From contig NZ_CP049990.1 in NCBI RefSeq assembly GCF_011388195.1, positions 186,001 to 250,000 of the forward strand: DNA of 64,000 nucleotides. Reading direction: 5' to 3'. The DNA comes from Pusillimonas sp. DMV24BSW_D. GTDB taxonomy: Bacteria; Pseudomonadota; Gammaproteobacteria; Burkholderiales; Burkholderiaceae_B. The notes under the pieces are model-generated. The model did not search any database. It was given only the letters and a program-made list of their open reading frames with translations, and had not been told where the DNA came from. The stretch's first letter is position 1. Every line of letters begins with the position of its first letter. Positions 27,001-34,830 of the stretch are shown piece by piece. The translations under genes were made by a program, and so were the position numbers.

Positions 27001-28152
27001 ATGAACGCATTTTCAACTCTTACAAAAACATCTGCCTCGCGACGCCGCCACCTGGCGGGAGCGCTCGTTGTCGCATGCGCCACACTCCTTGGCGCGGGCG
27101 TCGCCCAAGCGCAAGACACCATTAAACTCGGCTTCATCGGCCCGTTAAGCGGTGGCAACGCCCAACAAGGACTGGGCGCCAAAAACGGCTTCCTGCTGGC
27201 CATAGACCAATGGAATGAAACCGAAGGCGTGCCCTTCAAGGTGGAAGGCGTCGTACTTGACGACGCATCCGACCCTCAGGCCGGGGTTTCCGCCGCGCTG
27301 AAACTGGTTAATGATCGCGACGTCGTTGCCGCTACAGGCCACTGGAACAGCCCGGTCGCCTTGGCAACCTTGCCTGTCTTCAACCGCTCGCAAATGCCCT
27401 TTATCGTCTGGGGCGCAATCAGCCCCAAAATTACCGAACAGAATCTGCCAAACACCACACGCGTCACACCAACGCTGGTTAATGAAAACAAACCATTGGC
27501 CGACTGGGCGGCCAAAGAACTGGGCGCCAAGAAAATCGCCATTATTTCCGACACCAGCGACTACGGCGCGGCTAACCTGAAGTGGTTTGGCACCTTCTTC
27601 GAAGAAGCGGGCGGCGAAATCATTGCGCGTGAAAGCTTCCCTGTGGGCACCACCGATTTCCGCGCCATCCTGACCAAAGTCAAGTCTCTGAACCCCGATG
27701 CTGTGTACTTTGGCGGCGTGATTACCGAAGCAGGTATTGTTCGCAAGCAAATGGCTGAACTGGGTATGGAACAACCCATGCTTGGCATCAGCGGCATCCA
27801 TGACCCGCAACTCATCGAAATCGCCGGAGATGCAGCCAATGGCGTGGTGGTAGGCGTACCCAAAGCACAAAGCAACCCCAAGCTGAAAGCCATGGAAGAG
27901 GCCTATAAAGCGAAAGACTACAAAGAAGCGCAAAGCCCTTATACCAAGTACGCCTACGACGCCACCGGCATTCTGCTTGAAGCGATTAAACAAGCCGGGC
28001 CGAAAGACAAAAAGGCCATCGCCGAAACCATTCGCGGCATTAGCTACGAAGGCGCCCTGGGCACGACCACATTCGACGATAACGGGCAAACTGAAATCCC
28101 GGTCGACATTGAAGTGCGTACCGTTAAAAACGGTGAATGGACAAACTACTAA
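27001..28152 (+). CDS. livK: Liv-type ABC transporter substrate-binding protein
   Basis: 383 residues with a twin-Arg/Lys-rich start and hydrophobic signal, cleavage near VAQAQD. Type I periplasmic-binding fold typical of LivK/amide-binding proteins: IKLGFIGPLSGG, then ATGHWNSPVALATLPVFNR and SDTSDYGAANLKWF. ATG 27001 follows AGGA; a TTG six bases earlier is unlikely. It is divergent from livHMGF, and a strong terminator follows it, so it can be made in excess over the membrane parts. Confidence 0.9.
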   Translation: MNAFSTLTKTSASRRRHLAGALVVACATLLGAGVAQAQDTIKLGFIGPLSGGNAQQGLGAKNGFLLAIDQWNETEGVPFKVEGVVLDDASDPQAGVSAALKLVNDRDVVAATGHWNSPVALATLPVFNRSQMPFIVWGAISPKITEQNLPNTTRVTPTLVNENKPLADWAAKELGAKKIAIISDTSDYGAANLKWFGTFFEEAGGEIIARESFPVGTTDFRAILTKVKSLNPDAVYFGGVITEAGIVRKQMAELGMEQPMLGISGIHDPQLIEIAGDAANGVVVGVPKAQSNPKLKAMEEAYKAKDYKEAQSPYTKYAYDATGILLEAIKQAGPKDKKAIAETIRGISYEGALGTTTFDDNGQTEIPVDIEVRTVKNGEWTNY

Positions 28153-28218
28153 GACATAGTCAGTAAGCACATCGGTTGCCGGCCCCGAAACCGGCCGGCA
28201 CCGCCAAGCTGCCCGTTC

Positions 28219-28269
28219 AGCGCTCACCACCCTTCCATAGCAGTTTTGAGGGGTTGTGAGCGCTTTTTT
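28219..28269 (+). terminator. Intrinsic terminator after livK
   Basis: AGCGCTCAC (28219-28227) pairs with GTGAGCGCT (28256-28264), with further CCC/GGG pairing inside, followed by six T. A GC-rich hairpin without a T tail (TGCCGGCC/GGCCGGCA, 28177-28200) precedes it. Confidence 0.88.
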
Positions 28270-28394
28270 GCGCGAAATGACGCGTGATAGAATGAATTGC
28301 ACTGTATGCGCATCATTGTTTCGTGATCTTCGCGCCTTGGTGGCAAACAAGGCAACTAAAACAATTTTTAGAAAGCATTTGCCTGCCTAAACCC

Positions 28395-29390
28395 ATGCTC
28401 ACCCGACTTACTTTCCGACAACTGGAATATTGTTTGGCCGCCGGCGAGTTCGGCAGCGTTGCCAAAGCAGCCGAGTATATCCACATTTCGCCGTCGTCCA
28501 TTTCGGCCGCCATTACTCAGGTTGAAACCGAGTTATCCGTCACGTTGTTTATACGCCGCCATGCACAAGGCCTATCGCTTACACCAGCCGGCGTGGAAGT
28601 CCTGAAGCAAATTCGCCTGACGCTTGATCAGGCACTCAGCCTCTACGATATTGCCAACAACACCCAACATTTAGTGCGCGGGCCATTGCGCGTAGGGTGT
28701 TTTACACCGCTGGCTGCCATGATTGCCCCTGAATTGTGTCAGGGCTTCGCCCGCGCCCACCCAGGTGCCGAAGTATTGCAAATTGAGGATCACCATGAAG
28801 GCCTGATAGAACGACTTCGCAACGCCCAGATCGACGTTGCCATCACCTACGACCTGAACGTCGCTGAAAGTGACATTGAGTTTGAAGCATTGGCGTCGTT
28901 GCCGCCCTTCGTCATTGTGAGCGAAACCGACCCGCTGGCGCAAAACCGGATCACTTCATTGAAAGCGTTGGCCAAACGCCCAATGATCCTGCTCGATTTG
29001 CCGCTTAGCCGGGAATACTTTTTATCGCTGTTCCGTGAGGCGGGGGTATCACCCACTATTGCTGCGCGGTCTACCAGCCCCGACGTGCTGCGCTCCCTGG
29101 TCGCCAATGGAGTAGGTTACTCACTGGCGAATGTCAGGCCGCGCACCAATGTGTCGCTCGACGGAAAAAGGTTGGTCAGTGTCAATTTGAAAGGCCGGCA
29201 CCGCCCCATGAAATTAGGGCTGGCCTGGTTGAAAGACCAGAAACTGCGCAGTGTGGTGGAAGCTTTTATGGAACGCTGCCGCGCTTGTATCTCCGACGGG
29301 CATGTGCCGGGGATGTCGGCGCCGGGCTTTGCCGGGCGAGTGGCCGACGCAGCGGCCCCGGAACATCACGACACGGCGCAATCCGACTAA
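28395..29390 (+). CDS. LysR-family transcriptional regulator
   Basis: 331 residues from ATG 28395. N-terminal winged helix (LTFRQLEYCLAAGEFGSVAKAAEYIHISPSSIS region) followed by a periplasmic-binding-like effector domain (GPLRVGCFTPLAAMIAP). The frame is open a further 24 codons upstream to a GTG, so the start is not certain. It ends 13 bases before the NasR-type gene, so both could be on one transcript. Its target is unknown; the adjacent liv genes are a reasonable guess, nitrate genes a second. Confidence 0.85.
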   Translation: MLTRLTFRQLEYCLAAGEFGSVAKAAEYIHISPSSISAAITQVETELSVTLFIRRHAQGLSLTPAGVEVLKQIRLTLDQALSLYDIANNTQHLVRGPLRVGCFTPLAAMIAPELCQGFARAHPGAEVLQIEDHHEGLIERLRNAQIDVAITYDLNVAESDIEFEALASLPPFVIVSETDPLAQNRITSLKALAKRPMILLDLPLSREYFLSLFREAGVSPTIAARSTSPDVLRSLVANGVGYSLANVRPRTNVSLDGKRLVSVNLKGRHRPMKLGLAWLKDQKLRSVVEAFMERCRACISDGHVPGMSAPGFAGRVADAAAPEHHDTAQSD

Positions 29391-29403
29391 CATCAAGACC
29401 ACC

Positions 29404-30705
29404 ATGTTTTCCGAGATCATAGACCCCATACGTCGCACGGCATTACGCACGGAAATTGAAGGCCTAAAGGCGGCAATACCCTTGCACGATCTAACACAAG
29501 CACTTGGCCGGGTAACTCATGCATTACAACGCGAACGAGGTGCGACACAAGGCTATTTAAACGATCTTGATGACACCCGCATAGCGTTGTTGAAAAACGC
29601 TGTGGCGCTCAGCGATTCCGTATTGCCAGAACTGCTGCCTCCTGCTCAAACAGTACTCAAAAATCCGTCGGGCCCGAGTGCCGCCCGTTTATTCAATCGC
29701 CTTGCCGACGCCCTCTCGGGCTTGCAAAGCCTTCAGCTATTACGACAGCAATGCTTCGCGCGCCGGATTCGCGCTGACACCGCGTTCGAAAAATACGCTT
29801 CGATCATTACCCGCTTACTTCACACGGTTTACGAAACGACCAGTTTGTGGGTTGATCCCCATTTGGCGGCTCAGGTTGTCGCATTGTTTTCCGTTATGCA
29901 GGCAAAAGAATATGCCGGACAAGAGCGGGCACTGACAATGGCGGGATTCACGCGAGGAAGTTTTTCAAAATTACACTTGCAACAAATAACACAACTTATC
30001 CACGCACAAGAAGCGTGCATAGAACGGGCAAAATCGATTGAAAAAGCCCATAACGGTACCCTTGGAGAATCGGAATTCGAAACGTCCGACATGGCATTGT
30101 TAGAACGAATGCGGCGTTTGGCACACACTCTGGAAGGACAAAACTCGTCGGGAGAATCATTGGGTGAAGCCTGGTTCCAGATCAGTACAGCACGCATTGA
30201 ATCCTTACTCAATTACCAGAAATCACTAGAGAACCAACTGAAAGAAAAGGCACAAGCCCGCTTGGCCCAAGCCACCATCGCGCTCAATAGCGAGTCACTT
30301 GACGCCATGCCGGCCACACCCCCACTGGTAGGGCTTTACCTGCCTGTTGCACAACACCCGCAAAATTGGTCAACCGAACCAAGCACGATTTCCGACACTA
30401 ACTTACCACCTGAATTGGGCCAAACGTTAATGGATTGGGCTTACGAGCAACAACGTAGCCTGCGGGAAACCCGCGAAGCACTCGCTCAGGCAGAAATAGC
30501 CGCGCAAGAGATCAAGATACTGGAGCGCGGCAAAACCAGACTAATGCAATGGTATGGCTGGACTGAAGACCAGGCTCACCGGGAGCTGCGTCGCATGGCG
30601 ATGAACCGTGGTCGTAAACTAATTGAAATCGCCGGCGTCCTGTCGGAGCTAACCGACAAACCCGCTGAACCGATTAATGACAAACCCGCCGATTCCCCCG
30701 ACTAA
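29404..30705 (+). CDS. nasR: NasR-type nitrate/nitrite-sensing transcription antiterminator (NIT + ANTAR domains)
   Basis: 433 residues. The N-terminal helical NIT domain (about 35-270) contains the LQRERGATQGYL segment typical of nitrate-sensing domains. The C-terminal 60 or so residues (ILERGKTRLMQWYGWTEDQA, then HRELRRMAMNRGRKLIEIA) form the three-helix ANTAR RNA-binding domain. In Klebsiella oxytoca NasR binds nitrate or nitrite and prevents termination in the nasF leader. Two leaders with ANTAR-type hairpins lie in front of the nirB operon and the nitrate transporter gene here, which fits that role exactly. No transmembrane segment, so it is a soluble cytoplasmic sensor. Confidence 0.9.
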   Translation: MFSEIIDPIRRTALRTEIEGLKAAIPLHDLTQALGRVTHALQRERGATQGYLNDLDDTRIALLKNAVALSDSVLPELLPPAQTVLKNPSGPSAARLFNRLADALSGLQSLQLLRQQCFARRIRADTAFEKYASIITRLLHTVYETTSLWVDPHLAAQVVALFSVMQAKEYAGQERALTMAGFTRGSFSKLHLQQITQLIHAQEACIERAKSIEKAHNGTLGESEFETSDMALLERMRRLAHTLEGQNSSGESLGEAWFQISTARIESLLNYQKSLENQLKEKAQARLAQATIALNSESLDAMPATPPLVGLYLPVAQHPQNWSTEPSTISDTNLPPELGQTLMDWAYEQQRSLRETREALAQAEIAAQEIKILERGKTRLMQWYGWTEDQAHRELRRMAMNRGRKLIEIAGVLSELTDKPAEPINDKPADSPD

Positions 30706-30727
30706 ACATTTGCTCGACGAAAAATGA

Positions 30728-30763
30728 AGACAGCATTGGTGCATGTGAGCACCAATACAGTGC
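30728..30763 (+). promoter_or_regulatory. NtrC-type enhancer sites upstream of nirB
   Basis: GCAC-N7-GTGC at 30749-30763 matches the dyad of known NtrC sites (such as those of glnA). A weaker copy with only the right half intact lies at 30728-30742, 21 bases (two helical turns) away, the spacing usual for cooperative NtrC dimers. The sites are about 100 bases upstream of the sigma-54 element, a normal enhancer distance. The overlapping dyad ATTGGTGC/GCACCAAT (30735-30756) might also end the nasR transcript, but has no T tail. Confidence 0.6.
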
Positions 30764-30857
30764 ACCTTCAGTTCGCCCTCACATCAACAAGCCGACAACC
30801 TATTCAGTAAACCGCTTTAACTGGTAATAAACAGGGCACGACGAAACCTCTAAATAA

Positions 30858-30874
30858 TTGGCACGTTTATTGCT
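30858..30874 (+). promoter_or_regulatory. Sigma-54 (RpoN) promoter of the nirB operon
   Basis: TTGGCACGTTTATTGCT matches the -24/-12 consensus (YTGGCACG-N4-TTGCW) at every conserved base. A start near 30885 is expected, which places the whole attenuator in the transcript. Together with the upstream NtrC-like sites this predicts nitrogen-limitation control. Confidence 0.88.
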
Positions 30875-30884
30875 TGGTATAGAA

Positions 30885-31009
30885 CAAGCAGTCATCAAAC
30901 GCAGACCAAGGACGGCCGGCAAAGATAACTGCCCGACTGATACGGACATGCAGTCAGTTTCTGAGCAAAGGCGCTTGCACCAAGGAATTTTGGTGTAGGC
31001 GCCTTTTTT
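30885..31009 (+). promoter_or_regulatory. ANTAR-responsive leader with terminator (attenuator) of the nirB operon
   Basis: Hairpin P1 (30888-30932): GCAGT/ACTGC, ATC/GAT, GC/GC, G/C and CC/GG pairs around the hexaloop AAGGAC at 30908-30913. Two bases later hairpin P2 (30935-30955): GACTGAT with AT-(G bulge)-CAGTC around the hexaloop ACGGAC at 30942-30947. Both loops have A at position 1 and G at position 4, the invariant bases of ANTAR targets. The terminator follows at 30967-31009. Predicted: without nitrate transcription stops; with NasR bound it continues into nirB. Confidence 0.82.
30967..31009 (+). terminator. Leader terminator before nirB
   Basis: AAAGGCGC (30967-30974) pairs with GCGCCTTT; an inner CACCA/TGGTG stem caps it; six T follow. 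It ends 43 bases before the nirB ATG and lies entirely in the untranslated leader, so it must be overcome for nirB expression. Confidence 0.92.
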
Positions 31010-31051
31010 GCATTTACGGTCCCTAAAACCATTGATGAGCTGGAGTGAAGT

Positions 31052-33616
31052 ATGAAACCCAATGATCTTTCCAACGAACGTTTCACCGGGAAACCACGCC
31101 TGATCGTGATTGGCAATGGCATGGTCGGACAACGACTGCTGGAAGAACTCATGCAACTAGGCGCGCGTTATGACATTACTGTTTTCAGCGGCGAGCCCCA
31201 CCTTGCATACGACCGGGTACAGCTTAGCCAGTGCTTTAACGGCTCTTCGCCGGACGATATCAAACTAACGGATGAAACTTTTTTCCACCACCACGGCATA
31301 ACATTGCTGCACAACCAACCGGTAGCGTGGATAGATCGAAAAAAGCAATGCGTTTATACGGCGCAGGAGAGCGTCTACCCTTACGACAAACTGGTTCTGG
31401 CTACAGGATCAAACCCATTCATACCACCCATCGAGGGCAACGACCAACCCGGATGCCTACCTTATCGCTCGTTAACCGACATTGACGCGATTCGACACTG
31501 GGCTCAAGGAGCCCGCAGGGGAGTGGTGATCGGTGGTGGCTTGTTGGGTCTGGAAGCCGCGCGTGCGTTACATAGCCTGGGTCTCGACACACATGTTGTC
31601 GAGTTTTCCGGCCATTTGATGGCCATGCAGATTGACGAATCGGGTGGACAACTGTTACGCAACAAAATCGAAGCTATGGGCATTCATGTTCACACGCGTA
31701 AAATGACACGAGCCATCTCCACAGGCTTATCGTCCCGTTACCGCTTACGCTTCGCCGAGGGCGATTTCCTGGAAACTGACATGGTGGTCTTCTCGGCCGG
31801 CATCCGGCCATGCGACCAACTTGCACGCAACTGCGGCCTGGTCATCGGCGAACGCGGCGGCATCACAATTGATGCGCATTGCCGCAGTTCCGACACAAAT
31901 ATTTATGCCATTGGTGAAGTCGCCAGCTGGAACGGTAATACATTCGGCCTTGTGGCACCCGGGTACGAAATGGCACGCGTTTGTGCCGCACACCTGAGCG
32001 GCAATGATGCGACCCTTTTCAAGGGCGCCACACCCAGCACCAAACTGAAACTGCTGGGCGTTGAAGTAGGTTCTATCGGAGATGCTCACGGTACTACGCC
32101 AAACAGTGTGAAATGCGTGTTCGAAGACGCCCTTGAAGGAGTCTACAAAAAACTGGTGCTTGATGCCTCCGGCAAACGGTTGTTAGGCGCCGTGCTGGTT
32201 GGCGATACGTCATCATTTGCGATCCTGGATCAGTATTTCAGCAATGCGCTTGCAATGCCTTCCAAACCCGCCGCGCTCATCAGTCCAAAAACGGCAAACG
32301 AACCCGGACCAGGTATTGATAACCTGCCAGACAGCGCACAAATCTGTTCGTGCAATAACGTAAACAAAGCCGACTTATGCAGTGCCATTGCCAACGGTTC
32401 GACACAACTTGACGATCTGAAAGCAAGTACACGCGCAGCCACCTCTTGCGGTGGCTGCGCAACCCTGGTCAAACAAGTCTTTGATTCGGAGCTGACGCGG
32501 CTTGGAATGACCGTTGACAAAAGCCTGTGCGAACACTTTACCTATAGCCGCCAGGAGATCTACCACCTTGTTCGTGTCAACGGAATCCGCGACTTCAACA
32601 CACTGATACAACGCTTTGGCAAAGGTCGCGGCTGCGATATCTGCAAACCAACTGTTGCATCCATTCTGGCCTCCTGCTGGAACGACTATATTCTTGCGAA
32701 AGAACACGCAACACTACAAGACACCAATGATGCATACCTAGGAAATCTGCAAAAAGATGGTACCTATTCAGTCGTACCGCGCATTCCCGGCGGCGAAATC
32801 ACCCCAGAAAAACTGATCGTGATTGGTGAAGTAGCACGTCGATACAAGCTATACACGAAAATCACCGGAGGTCAACGCATTGACTTGTTCGGCGCACGCT
32901 TGGAACAACTACCCGAAATCTGGGAAGTATTGATCAATGCCGGCTTCGAGTCGGGCCACGCATACGGCAAAGCGCTACGCACTGCCAAATCGTGCGTGGG
33001 AAGCACATGGTGCCGCTATGGTGTTCAGGACTCGGTCAGCATGGCAATCCGGCTCGAAGAGCGCTACCGCGGCATACGAGCTCCGCACAAAATAAAGATG
33101 GCAGCCTCGGGATGTACGCGCGAATGCGCAGAAGCCCAAAGCAAAGACGTCGGCATTATTGCCACCGAGAACGGCTGGAATCTTTACGTTTGCGGTAACG
33201 GCGGAATGCGACCGCGACATGCCGAGTTGTTGGCCACCGACTTGAATGATCAGGAACTGATCCGCACCATCGATCGTTTCTTAATGTTCTACATACAAAC
33301 AGCGGACCGTCTGCAGCGTACGTCAACCTGGCGCGAAAATCTCGAGGGCGGCCTGGACTACATCAAAGATGTTGTATTGAACGACAGCCTTGGCCTGGCC
33401 AACGAACTGGAAAATCAAATGCAGGCATTAGTAGATCGCTATGAATGCGAATGGGCGGCCACAATTAAAGATAAAGAAGCGTTAAAACGGTTCCGCTCGC
33501 TGATCAACGATACGACTCCTGACGAACAGATCGTTCATGTAATCGAACGCGGACAGCCACGACCCGCAACGTTGCGGGAACGGGCTGAAAAGCTAGCCAG
33601 CACCTTGACGGAATAG
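31052..33616 (+). CDS. nirB: Assimilatory nitrite reductase [NAD(P)H], large subunit
   Basis: 854 residues, full length for the family. Order: FAD/NAD(P) pyridine-nucleotide reductase part (IVIGNGMVGQRL; VVIGGGLLGLEAARAL), BFD-like 2Fe-2S domain (CSCNNV near residue 430 and SCGGC near 465), then the sirohaem nitrite reductase repeats with the cluster cysteines in KSCVGSTWCRYG (about 646-655) and GCTRECAEAQ (about 689-698). It reduces nitrite to ammonium with six electrons from NAD(P)H in the cytoplasm. Followed 10 bases later by nirD. Expression is predicted to need sigma-54, NtrC and NasR. Confidence 0.97.
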   Translation: MKPNDLSNERFTGKPRLIVIGNGMVGQRLLEELMQLGARYDITVFSGEPHLAYDRVQLSQCFNGSSPDDIKLTDETFFHHHGITLLHNQPVAWIDRKKQCVYTAQESVYPYDKLVLATGSNPFIPPIEGNDQPGCLPYRSLTDIDAIRHWAQGARRGVVIGGGLLGLEAARALHSLGLDTHVVEFSGHLMAMQIDESGGQLLRNKIEAMGIHVHTRKMTRAISTGLSSRYRLRFAEGDFLETDMVVFSAGIRPCDQLARNCGLVIGERGGITIDAHCRSSDTNIYAIGEVASWNGNTFGLVAPGYEMARVCAAHLSGNDATLFKGATPSTKLKLLGVEVGSIGDAHGTTPNSVKCVFEDALEGVYKKLVLDASGKRLLGAVLVGDTSSFAILDQYFSNALAMPSKPAALISPKTANEPGPGIDNLPDSAQICSCNNVNKADLCSAIANGSTQLDDLKASTRAATSCGGCATLVKQVFDSELTRLGMTVDKSLCEHFTYSRQEIYHLVRVNGIRDFNTLIQRFGKGRGCDICKPTVASILASCWNDYILAKEHATLQDTNDAYLGNLQKDGTYSVVPRIPGGEITPEKLIVIGEVARRYKLYTKITGGQRIDLFGARLEQLPEIWEVLINAGFESGHAYGKALRTAKSCVGSTWCRYGVQDSVSMAIRLEERYRGIRAPHKIKMAASGCTRECAEAQSKDVGIIATENGWNLYVCGNGGMRPRHAELLATDLNDQELIRTIDRFLMFYIQTADRLQRTSTWRENLEGGLDYIKDVVLNDSLGLANELENQMQALVDRYECEWAATIKDKEALKRFRSLINDTTPDEQIVHVIERGQPRPATLRERAEKLASTLTE

Positions 33617-33626
33617 GAGCCCGCAC

Positions 33627-34016
33627 ATGCCAAAACCAAGTCAAACACCCCCATGGCAAATTGTATGCCACGCAGACGACCTGCAACTGAATGCCGGCGT
33701 CGCCGTGCGCGCGCACGGCGCCCAGGTTGCTATTTTCCTAACAGAAAACGCACTGTATGCGATCGACAACATCGATCCATCGTGCAGTGCAGCCGTCCTT
33801 TCGCGCGGCATCGTGGGAGATATAAACGGCCGACTCGTCGTTGCCTCACCCATGTACAAACAGCACTTCTGCCTAACGACCGGACAATGCCTTGAAGACG
33901 AAACCATGTCAGTGCGACCGTGGCCAGTACATCGCGGGCCGGACGGTTCAATCGAAATAGGCCCCTGCGACAACTCTAATCATGAAGATGCCCATCATGC
34001 ACAACAGCGCGTTTGA
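33627..34016 (+). CDS. nirD: Nitrite reductase small subunit (NirD)
   Basis: 129 residues with a TAGGAG ribosome site. It has the Rieske-like beta fold of NirD (AIFLTENALYAIDNIDP; GRLVVASPMYKQHFCL) but lacks the Cys-x-His and Cys-x2-His ligands, as is normal for NirD, so it is structural and not a redox protein. Its last 35 bases overlap the cobA gene in another frame, indicating tight coupling. Confidence 0.93.
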   Translation: MPKPSQTPPWQIVCHADDLQLNAGVAVRAHGAQVAIFLTENALYAIDNIDPSCSAAVLSRGIVGDINGRLVVASPMYKQHFCLTTGQCLEDETMSVRPWPVHRGPDGSIEIGPCDNSNHEDAHHAQQRV

Positions 34017-34830
34017 ACATGAAAAAATCACAACCACGTCCAGCCGGCCCGGCCAAGTATGGCTAGTGGGCGCCGGACCGGGGGATCCCGACCTCATCAC
34101 GGTAAAAGCCCTTAAAGTGTTACGTGCTGCAGACGTCGTGATCTATGACCGACTCATCGCCGGCGACTTGCTGAATTGCTGTCCACCACAAAGCATCAAA
34201 CTTTATGTAGGCAAACAACGCAGCCGACACAGCGTTCCGCAATCACAAATCAATCAATTGCTTGTCGAATATGCACAGTCTGGAAAAAAAGTAGTTCGGC
34301 TTAAAGGAGGTGATCCGTTCATCTTTGGGCGCGGAGGAGAAGAAATGATGGCGCTACGCGCGCATGGTGTACAAGTTGACATCGTTCCCGGCATCACAGC
34401 GGCGTCCGGATGCGCCGCAGCAACCGGTATTCCTTTAACTCACCGAGATCACGCCGGCGCCGTGAGCCTGATGACGGCTCACCGCTGCGACGGCGCAACG
34501 GACTGCGATTGGGCCTCGTTAACTGCAGATCGGCAGCGCACACTCGTGTTTTACATGGGCTTGGCTCAGGCCCAACACATCAGCATGGAGCTGATTTTGC
34601 ATGGGTTGCCAGGCAACACACCGGCAGCCTTGATTTCTAAAGGATCAACCACACAACAAAAAGCCGTTAGCTGCACGGTGGAAACGCTGGCGAAGGCAGC
34701 AACACAAGAAGGGCTGACGTCGCCATGCCTCATCATGGTGGGCAGCGTCGTGCAATTGGCTGATCCGGCCCGCATCACCCCAGCATCCTTGACACACTTC
34801 GAACAGGCGACGGCTGTATGCCCCGAATAA
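33982..34830 (+). CDS. cobA: Uroporphyrinogen-III C-methyltransferase (SUMT)
   Basis: 282 residues. All SUMT motifs are intact: VGAGPGDPDLITVKAL, VRLKGGDPFIFGRGGEE, PGITAASG and PLTHRD. It makes precorrin-2 from uroporphyrinogen III with two S-adenosylmethionine, the first step to the sirohaem of NirB. Three in-frame ATGs (33982, 33988, 33997) lie within the nirD 3' end and the true start is undecided; the conserved domain begins at about residue 26. It overlaps the next gene by 13 bases. Its presence compensates for the decayed methyltransferase part of the following CysG-like protein. Confidence 0.94.
   Translation: MKMPIMHNSAFEHEKITTTSSRPGQVWLVGAGPGDPDLITVKALKVLRAADVVIYDRLIAGDLLNCCPPQSIKLYVGKQRSRHSVPQSQINQLLVEYAQSGKKVVRLKGGDPFIFGRGGEEMMALRAHGVQVDIVPGITAASGCAAATGIPLTHRDHAGAVSLMTAHRCDGATDCDWASLTADRQRTLVFYMGLAQAQHISMELILHGLPGNTPAALISKGSTTQQKAVSCTVETLAKAATQEGLTSPCLIMVGSVVQLADPARITPASLTHFEQATAVCPE

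Noticed and set aside
27145-28350. Long open frame (about 400 codons) on the minus strand opposite livK
   Set aside because: No family resemblance, no ribosome site, and codon pattern expected from the mirror of a real gene. livK explains the region fully.
30735-30756. Dyad ATTGGTGC/GCACCAAT as the NtrC site or as a terminator of nasR
   Set aside because: NtrC half-sites face the other way (GCAC on the left, GTGC on the right), and no T tract follows it. The overlapping GCAC-N7-GTGC at 30749 fits better.
30870-30892. Hairpin TGCTTG/CAAGCA as the first ANTAR hairpin of the nirB leader
   Set aside because: It contains the -12 element of the sigma-54 promoter, so most of it would not be transcribed, and its loop does not obey A1/G4.
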